Assembly (NCBI GenBank): GCA_946800325.1
Contig: OX326959.1
Span: 25,613,447-25,677,446, forward strand
Direction of reading: 5' to 3'
DNA: 64,000 bases
From: Luzula sylvatica
Taxonomy: Eukaryota > Streptophyta > Magnoliopsida > Poales > Juncaceae
Of the stretch, positions 56,970 to 64,000 are shown one piece after another. Both the position numbers and the translations under genes were made by a program. The notes below the pieces were generated by a model, which did no database searches, had not been told where the DNA came from, and was given only the letters and a program-made list of their open reading frames with translations. Positions within the stretch are counted from its first letter, which is position 1, and every line of letters starts with the position of its first letter.

Positions 56970-57398
56970 CTACACAAACAATTCAAGCAAGCAAATATTA
57001 GAACTATTTCTAGGGATTCCCAAAAAGTCCCCAGAGTGACCACAATCTTCAAATGAAGGCAATGGTATGTTCAATTGATCGAAACCAATTAGCTCGGCAC
57101 CAATTAGCTCGGCACGGTGCCTTCTCATATGTCCACCCAGTGCCTGGCCCATCGGAAAACTGAGTCCACAGATACTGCATCGATGCACATTCTTTTTTCG
57201 ATCAGGTTTGCGACCTGTTTGAATCTTGGCACGCTTGTGACCAGTTATGTGTCCTCCTAGTGCTTGGAATGTCGAAAAACTACGATCACAGGTCTTGCAA
57301 TGGAACTCGCCATCGAGTGTTTGTCTGCGTTTACACGCCTTTTTTGCCGTGTCTAGGCTGCTGCAAGGACTAAGAGATAGCAACAATTTAGAATCCAT
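56970..57398 (-). CDS. C2H2 zinc-finger protein with two QALGGH fingers (ZAT type), 142 aa
   Basis: This single-exon gene encodes a small nuclear regulator of the plant C1-2i class. Finger 1 at about residues 33-55 is FHCKTCDRSFSTFQALGGHI and finger 2 at about 72-94 is HRCSICGLSFPMGQALGGHM; both have C-x2-C-x12-H-x3-H spacing. The linker is basic (KRAKIQTGRKPDRKKNV). An LxLxL run near the start (KLLLSLSP) could act as an EAR-type repression motif. The usual C-terminal DLNL motif was not found, and the tail ends SSNICLLELFV. The size and short linker fit the small ZAT proteins, many of which respond to stress. A TATATAA lies at 57459-57465 upstream. The frame is intact. Confidence 0.92.
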   Translation of the reverse strand: MDSKLLLSLSPCSSLDTAKKACKRRQTLDGEFHCKTCDRSFSTFQALGGHITGHKRAKIQTGRKPDRKKNVHRCSICGLSFPMGQALGGHMRRHRAELIGAELIGFDQLNIPLPSFEDCGHSGDFLGIPRNSSNICLLELFV

Positions 57399-57458
57399 TT
57401 CAATATGAAGTACTCTATAAACTCACTTCGATTATGGTACTAATCTATCTCACTCTGC

Positions 57459-57465
57459 TTATATA
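57459..57465 (-). promoter_or_regulatory. TATA box of the zinc-finger gene
   Basis: TATATAA on the minus strand, about 60-65 bp upstream of the ATG at 57398. Confidence 0.6.
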
Positions 57466-57469
57466 GTTA

Positions 57470-58114
57470 AAACTTATCCGTGTTTTTTTTTGAATAAAAA
57501 AACTTATCCGTGTTGATTTGCATTGAATAGAAGAAAAAAGAAAATTCTATGTGTAAGTTTCCTTGTGCTTTAAGGAGAAGATTATTTTCATTTTATTTGC
57601 TTATCAATGAAATTATCAATGAACCAGGTCGATATAATTTAATGTGAACCAAGGCACTGACAAGCCAGGCTTCTTAATATTTTCCATATTTATATGTAGT
57701 CTAGATGTTTGAATACACAATTCAAAAAACTTTAGAAAGATTAATTAATGGTCCAATTATGACTGAAACAATTTTGTTTATCCTAGTTCAACATTATATT
57801 ATTCAATGAAAGGGTCTCGGTCTCCTAGTTCAGCACCGAATTACATGTACATATTAAATACGGGAAATTATATAGTCCTCAAATCCTCCCCCCAAGTATA
57901 TATATTGAAAGAAAGTACATTGCCCATGTAAAAATGTATATTGACATATACAAATATATTAATAGTAAAAATTTGATTATCTACGTGTTATGATCATATT
58001 AATAGGATATATTTAACAAAATATATATTAAAACAAAAAAAACTCACTTGATATCAGGTATACATTTTTATAGGGACGAAGAGGCCTTATCTCTTCAAAA
58101 TTGTCGACGAACGA
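57470..58114. other. Intergenic spacer upstream of the zinc-finger gene
   Basis: AT-rich; no gene or repeat recognised. Confidence 0.5.
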
Positions 58115-58122
58115 TGTATATG

Positions 58123-58266
58123 CTATGTTGCGCGGATACTTCGAAAAATCAAAATCTATCCGTATCCGATACGCGTATCGTATCCTAAATCATATGTTAA
58201 ATTGCCCTATCGCCGTATCCGATACGCGTAACCGTATCGCCGTATCGGCGTATCCGAGCAACATAG
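58123..58266. mobile_element. hAT-type MITE, CTATGTTGC family, 144 bp
   Basis: The ends CTATGTTGCGCGGATAC and the complement of gtatccgagcaacatag are inverted. A perfect 8-bp duplication, tgtatatg, lies at 58115-58122 and 58267-58274. The interior is made of CCGTATCGCC and GATACGCGTA words. It is the shortest and cleanest member of the family also seen at 30461 and 32999. Confidence 0.92.
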
Positions 58267-58274
58267 TGTATATG

Positions 58275-59760
58275 ACTAGTGATTTAATGTATTTTATTAG
58301 TACAAAAGTGTTAAGTTTATTGCTTGGCCCTCCAAAAAAATTCCGCTTAATTTCTAATGATTTTTTTTTTTTATAAAGCTCCTCTAAGAACCCTGTAAGA
58401 TATGCCACTGTTTTGCATGATTTGAGATGAAATAAATCATATGAAGTGGAGACGGTATGATGCCGATTCATTAAGCTTGATGATCAGTTTGGTTTAATTT
58501 TTGTATTATATGATATTTATTCTTATATATTCTTGATTCAATCATTAAAATTAGTATATCATGTATTCTCATTTTCATTATCATATTTAGTTTATACATT
58601 TGAAAATAGAGTAATATAATTCAAGATGTCATGTGACAAAGTCACAAATTCGTCGGAAATGAATTAATGATTTTTTCATTCGTTTTCTTTCCATAAATTG
58701 ATTCGAGCGTTTTTTTTATAAAAAAATATTTCTTTAACTAGTTTTCCAAATGACAATATGTTAAATAGATTATTTCAAATATAGAACATCAAACAAAGAG
58801 TACATTTATTTATTTAAATAATGAAAAAAAGAATGCCAAAACAAATATAATAACATAATATATATTCTTTGACATACGATTCTATAAACTAAAATATTTT
58901 AAAATCTAGATATTTTCTCTAATCAAAACATACTTATAAATTAGAGAACAAGAACTAATAAGTTGGGTAATAAATGGGCGATGAATAAGTGCTGACTACT
59001 GAGACAAATAATTCGTCATTAATTTATTAGGAGAGGTGGATAAACTAACATAATTAGGAAACAGACAGTTGCTTCGCCGCGGTGCAAACGCGGTCCTATC
59101 TGGCTTAGTTTGGATTGTTCGTTCATCTCAAACATATTTTGTATGTTGACGGTGACCTTCCAAAGTGACCTAACACAACTCTTCTCGTGACATGACATCA
59201 ATACATCATCGCCAATACACACGCAATTGACAACAATTGTATGTTTATAAAACATATATTTACTAATTTGTTATCGTAATTAAAAACTCGATGCATAGCA
59301 AGGTGATTTCTAGAAACTGGAGAATGAGTCATGTGAGAACCCTCATTAATAGACGTGCTACCATTAATTTGTCTAGAAATGGATAAAAAAGGACAAAAAA
59401 AATGTATGTTTCTTTATCTCAAATATGAACAAGACCAGGCCGTAACCAGCTTGTGAAATTTCGAGGAAGTTTCGTATGTGCAATCATGCATTCGCCGTGT
59501 AAATGGAGAAGGCATGGATTTTTTTTTCATCCGTTGATGTTAATGACCAATAAAACATGAATTCGTAATTTTCCACAATATATGATTTTTTTATATCAAA
59601 TACTAAATCAAGAGAGTTAACACTTATGTTATAATTAGTGTTATTACGTCGTTCCAGTAGACCGAGATGTAAACTGCTTAGCCTATGAGGCCAACCCTGT
59701 TAGCAGTAGACTTAGTCACTTATACACAAATTCGACCTTTTCAGTGGGACAAGTTGGCAA
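58275..59760. other. Intergenic region
   Basis: No gene, repeat or RNA gene was recognised. Short ORFs (for example 59019-59255 minus) show no domain. Confidence 0.45.
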
Positions 59761-59877
59761 TTAATTAATGCCACCAAAAAATATAAGGTCTAATTTTTAT
59801 TTCAAACACTGGTCCTCTCTCTCTCTAAAAAACCCTAAAATAATAAATCAAATAAGAGAGAAAATACAACATAAAAT

Positions 59878-61060
59878 ATGGGGGTGGAGGCGGCCAACCA
59901 CCCCGACCACCTGTACCTTCGCCATCCCGGCAACTTTCTCTACGCCTACGCCTCCCACCACCCCAGCCACCTCCTCTATGCCTCCTACCCTAACGACCCT
60001 ACCACCTTTTTAGCCTTTAATCCCCCTCACCCGTCATCTCCTCTGCCAATTACCCTGAACTTACTAGGCCACCTCTTCCTGTGGCTAAGTCATCATGATC
60101 AACTTTTTTATTTTTATTTTTTTAATCTTTATACTTTGTGAGGTTATTTAGGTAAAATTATCAAAATGCCCTTTTCTCTCATCATATGAGATTATTTAGG
60201 TAAAATTATCAGATTTGGTAAACTTACCAAAATGCCCTTTTTTGTTGATTATTTGTACTAATAAAATAAATTAGGTGAATTATAATGCTTCGTCATCGCA
60301 ACAGTCCATCCCGCATCAGTCCTTAATGCAGCAGCAGTTCGTCCCGCAAACGCCACAACAACTCTTCATGCAAACGCTGCAGCAGTCCATCTTGCAAACG
60401 CCGCAACAACCCTTCATGCAAACGTCGCAGCAGTTCATTCCGACCCAAACCTTTGTACAAATCCAGATGTTCGTACCAATGTCAAATCAGGGTTCAGAGT
60501 GGGGACAGATAATGAGCTAGGGGTGGGCATTCGGTTGAACCGAACCGAACCGAACCGAACCGAACAAGAGCAAACCGAATTAAACCGAACCGAACTAGAT
60601 TTAAACCGAACCGAACCGAATAAAATTTGAACCGATTTAAAACCGAACCGAATTAGAAGTTTTATAATGTTAAAATTCAAATGTTATTTAAAAAAAAATA
60701 TAAAAACAAATCATATAAAATATACTTACTTTATTTCTAATGTTACAATATTTAGTTTTAATATTTTTAAATGAATATAATAGAAAAAAGTGGAAAATAA
60801 TATTAATTCGGTCGGTTCGGTTTAATCGGTTCTGAAAACACCAAAACCGAACCGAACCGAATAAACCGAATAATATCAATTTTTGAACCGAACCGAACCG
60901 AACAAACCGAAAAACCGAACCGATTAAACCGAATTCGACCGGTTCGGTTCGGTTCCCAAATAAACCGAACCATTTGCCCACCCCTAACAATGACTAACAT
61001 GCAAGAGAGAACGACACAACGATCCAGTCAAAACACGCCGCCGACACAAATGGGTCCTTC
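59878..61060 (+). pseudogene. Unrecognised Pro/His- and Gln-rich gene-like stretch, interrupted by a hAT-like element
   Basis: Two GC-richer blocks look coding. The first is 59878-60141, reading MGVEAANHPDHLYLRHPGNF then HPSHLLYASYPNDPTTFLAF. The second is 60275-60517, with repeated MQTLQQSILQTPQQPFMQT-like units. After the insertion at 60518-60986 the second block seems to continue (TNMQERTTQRSSQNTPPTQM) to a donor-like ggttcgta at about 61060. No family was recognised. It may be a low-complexity N-terminal region of a transposon or host gene, now split. Confidence 0.35.
60518..60986. mobile_element. hAT-like non-autonomous element rich in CCGAACCGAA, 469 bp
   Basis: The ends TAGGGGTGGGCA and TGCCCACCCCTA-type complement are inverted, with long AACCGAACCG arrays at both ends. 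The flanks ataatgag and acaatgac match at six of eight bases, so the target duplication is imperfect. It is closely similar to 18562-19074. Confidence 0.75.
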
Positions 61061-61085
61061 GGTTCGTACAATTTTGTTTTTCTCA

Positions 61086-61303
61086 TTTTAGGGTTCAAGT
61101 GTTTATATAGTTTAAGAGTATTGAACGGTTTTTACGGTTTTAGGGTTTTAGGTTTCTCGGGTTTTGTGGGTGTTAGGTTTTACGGTTTAGAATATCGGGT
61201 TTTTAGGGTTTTAGGATCATAGTTTTTAGGTGTTATGTTTTAGTTTTTAGGTTTCTTGAGTTTTATGGCTTTTAGGGTTTAAGATAAGGTTTTACGGTTC
61301 AAG
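61086..61303. repeat. Degenerate telomere-like TTTAGGGTTT stretch
   Basis: About 200 bp is built from words such as ttttagggttttagg, tttacggttt and tttaggtttct, which resemble the plant telomere unit TTTAGGG in degraded form. It may be intronic or an interstitial remnant. No perfect tandem run exists. Confidence 0.5.
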
Positions 61304-64000
61304 TGATGGGGAATATCCCCGGCCCCGGGCCCGCGCAGCGGATATGTAGGCCCGGTCCGGTTCCCTGATTCCCGAGATCACGCCACGACTTCGAGGGTAC
61401 GATGCAAATAGAAGGTTAGATCCATACCAGTTCCAAATTGATGGAACACGAAGGGTTGATCGCTGCCTCCTATTCCTCCGGTCACGTTGGTGACTTTACG
61501 CGCGTCCCACACCGTGCGTCCTTCACCGTTCGTTCCCGTTCTTCGATCCTTCGGTTCGATCACAACGGAGAGCCCCAAGTGTTGCTCCTCCACACGTATC
61601 CACCTTGAGTCGGAAGACGCCGGACACGGATACACCTGCCTAGACGATGTATCGGTGCACTTGCTTGATCTCGATCGATTCTCTATTAATCTCTCTTCGT
61701 GCCTTTTCACTCACAAAAGATCAAATCTGAATTTGCTCTTTTCTTGTGTCTTGGGCAGAATATTGCTTTGAATTACTTCTAAATTCCTTAGTGAAGATAA
61801 GAGAGAAAATCCTATTTATACCTAATAGGATAAGGATTAGCCAAAAGGCATGTATATCCAATATACACCCTTTCACACAGAAAACTGTATGAACCTGTTC
61901 AGTATTCTGTCCAGACGAAATTGATAAATTTCTCTGACAGAAAATCAACCAACACGAAAGTTGTAGATAATCTTATTATCTACACAACCCAATTTGGCCC
62001 AGCCCAATTGGAGTTCGTATGCAACAGTTATGACTGTTTTACTAACTGTATGTCATACTGTTGCACCCTTTCGGTATTTCACAGAAACGACAGTTATACT
62101 TCGTTCATATGAAATATATTTCTATATGAAGGTTGTAGATAATCTCATTATCTATCTAACCCAATTTGAACCATTCTAATTGGATTTTCCCACTGAAAGT
62201 TATGGCCACGAATGTACGACTACATTCGTTTATCCTTGTGTACACTTTTACGGTTGATCCGAAACTGTATTTCTTTCAGTCTCCCACTCAATTTCAGATC
62301 TACCTAAAAGGTACTCATGCATATCCAATACGCACGATTTTAGAGAATATAGCTCGCGTATCAAATACCAAGCTATGCACATCCAATGTGCCGATTTTAT
62401 GATCAAGCCCGACTTAGTACGACTCGTTGTGTGACCATGTAGGTTCGACTTAACGATGGCAGTAGGTTGTTTCCAATGCCTACAAGCTCATGAGCGGGAT
62501 CTAGTCACTCCATCATAGCTACCCATGTTAAACGAAAAATGATTGTGATCATTGTGCCTATCTCGAATAGCGGTTACTAGTTCTCTTGTTTACGATATCC
62601 GTTAATCAAAAGGCACGGTAATAGTCATCCTTATAATTTAATTAACTATACTTATTCCCCGATTCCGAGTTGAGTTAACAAATTTCAATCGATATTAACC
62701 ATTAATATCATTGACTGTGGCCACAGTTTTCGTTAATCGACTCATCGAGCGGCGCCTAAGAGATATCTCTTCCTTTTGGAATAAACAATTCCTATCTTGG
62801 AGACTCACATTGAATTCCGTGTTTCGGACAATACCCAATGATGACCCTTTTAACTCCCTGTTACGGTGAGCGTAAGATCATATCAAAGCATTGTGTTACG
62901 CACGTAACGCAATCAATGATCCCCTCAAGTATGAAGAATCTAAAACCCCATCCGTCGCAAGTCCATCTATAATGACTAAACCATGTCATGGTCTCGCGGC
63001 TTCGGTCATATCCAATATATGTAACCTAACATATATCTACGTTCCCGATTCGACAAACTCCTTTGTCCCATGATTAGCAAAACATAATCATCTCCTCGGC
63101 AAACGTACTAGTGTACGCGTTCAGTCTATTATCTAATAATAGAAATGCTTCTCTCTTAAGCAAGCTGATCCGCGACTAGGGATGTTTAGAAATGACACTT
63201 TATGTGTGACGGTTTTGCTGCACATGGTCCTCAACCATGTCGACGTCCACACAAGTTCAAATCAAGGTTCATGTAACAATCATATTACATAACCCAGCAC
63301 ACAGTTTTCATATAAGATAGATGCAAAATGAAAAAATTTTAAAATTCTGAAATTGCATTACTATAAGATAAGTTTGGGGTGATACAACGTTTACTAATCT
63401 ATTAGACTAATCTCGTCCTACGAAATTATCGTTTTAGATAACTAACTACTCTCTTCCTCCTCTAGGTATCTCAAACCTATAGCTTTCGCATGATAATCGT
63501 GCTTAGCTTGCGAGAGTGGCTTAGTAAACGGGTCCGCAACATTCCTGTTAGTATCAATCTTCTCAATGATCACATCCTTCCTTTGCAAAATCTCACGGAT
63601 CAAGTGAAATTTTCTGAGTATGTGCTTGGAGCGGTGATGTGCCCTCGGTTCCTTGGACTGTGCTATTGCGCCCGTATTGTCGCAATACACAACTACAGGT
63701 TCCGAGATGCTCGGGACTACACCAAGCTCCGACACAAACTTCTTGATCCAAACCGCCTCCTTTGCCGCTTCGGAAGCCGCAATATACTCCGATTCAGTTG
63801 TAGAGTCTGCTATCGTGGGTTGTTTGGAACTTTTCCAAACTACCGCTCCACCATTTAGACAAAACACGTATCCGCTTTGTGATCGAAAGTCATCGACACA
63901 TGTTTGGAAACTGGCGTCGGTATATCCATTGATGACCAACCCGGATGTCTTTCCACCATAAATTAGAAATTGATCCTTAGTTCTTCGTAAGTACTTAAGG
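61304..64000 (-). mobile_element. Ty1/copia retrotransposon, 3' part (runs off the window)
   Basis: On the minus strand the 3' LTR is 62278-61304 (975 bp, TGAAAGAAATACAG...CCCCATCA), preceded by purine tract attgagtgggagac. The 1.1 kb of non-coding sequence before it (62279-63420) is nearly identical to 48500-49621 of the nested element. The pol end is intact as far as visible (63442 onward). The rest, including the 5' LTR and target duplication, lies outside. Confidence 0.93.
63442..63939 (-). CDS. Copia RNase H domain, C-terminal end of pol (partial)
   Basis: 165 residues are open to the stop at 63442: GYTDASFQTCVDDFRSQSGY, VFCLNGGAVVWKSSKQPTIA, DSTTESEYIAASEAAKEAVW, VVVYCDNTGAIAQSKEPRAH, HILRKFHLIREILQRKDVII and VADPFTKPLSQAKHDYHAKA. 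The catalytic acidic residues of copia RNase H (TDAS, TESEY, CDN) are present. The frame is uninterrupted here, unlike the nested element. The ATG at 63939 is internal to the domain; the true polyprotein start is upstream, outside the window, and the codons just right of 63939 appear to extend the frame. Confidence 0.93.
   Translation of the reverse strand: MVINGYTDASFQTCVDDFRSQSGYVFCLNGGAVVWKSSKQPTIADSTTESEYIAASEAAKEAVWIKKFVSELGVVPSISEPVVVYCDNTGAIAQSKEPRAHHRSKHILRKFHLIREILQRKDVIIEKIDTNRNVADPFTKPLSQAKHDYHAKAIGLRYLEEEESS

Noticed and set aside
62891..63073. ORF MCYARNAIND..., also at 48824-49009 in reverse
   Set aside because: Shared 3' non-coding sequence of two copia elements; it lies antisense to the element and has no support as a protein.

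Overview
The window is nuclear DNA of a flowering plant, most likely a eudicot. It has spliced genes with short GT..AG introns, a chloroplast-type DAP epimerase, an Rf-like P-class PPR protein, R2R3-MYB and QALGGH zinc-finger regulators, and dense nested plant transposons (Mutator-like, hAT-like, Helitron-like, L1 LINE, Ty1/copia). The species cannot be named from the sequence alone. No CRISPR array, operon, bacterial replicon or rRNA gene was seen, and no tRNA gene was recognised by eye.

Layout. 0.7-3.7 kb: two host genes on the minus strand, a small membrane protein and an UNC93-like membrane protein. 3.9-10.7 kb: a transposon block with a Helitron-like copy, a 169-bp Mutator-type MITE, two large Mutator-like foldback elements (5555-6601 and 6886-9368) with perfect 9-bp target-site duplications, and a foldback carrying a 43-base poly-C run. 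10.8-12.9 kb: doubtful exon-like fragments and an intronless histone H2B gene. 13.1-14.6 kb: a third Mutator-like element that shares its core with the second. 14.9-20.4 kb and 25.1-28.05 kb: two copies of a segment carrying diaminopimelate epimerase (DAPF). The second copy is intact; the first is a pseudogene with a premature stop, a hAT insertion, a deletion and a composite Helitron-like insertion upstream. 20.8-23.8 kb: a 995-residue PPR gene between the two copies. 28-35 kb: AT-rich intergenic DNA, a 5'-truncated LINE, and hAT-like elements, one holding a solo LTR. 35.0-36.1 kb: an R2R3-MYB gene.

36.5-51.6 kb: a MITE, a 1-kb hAT-like element, and a copia retrotransposon (39722-51622) split by a second copia element (42385-50633). 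The outer element has lost most of its reverse transcriptase and all of RNase H; in that place is an antisense fragment resembling ribosomal protein eL40. The inner element has nearly identical LTRs but a wrecked pol region, and carries 16 copies of a palindromic word around CCGTTGTAACGG. 51.7-56.4 kb: two decayed LINEs. 57 kb: a C2H2 zinc-finger gene. 58-61 kb: a hAT MITE and a Q/P-rich gene-like stretch interrupted by a hAT-like element. 61304 to the right edge: the 3' part of a third copia element with the same LTR and an undamaged RNase H end. It is a plausible relative of the helper that moves the defective inner element.

The host genes are unrelated single genes (membrane proteins, chromatin, lysine synthesis, organelle RNA processing, transcription). 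The most unusual features are the organisation of the mobile DNA: modular foldback Mutator-like elements with element-specific palindromic words, a non-autonomous copia with its own palindromic-word array, and gene-fragment capture. All similarity statements were made by eye and no database was searched.
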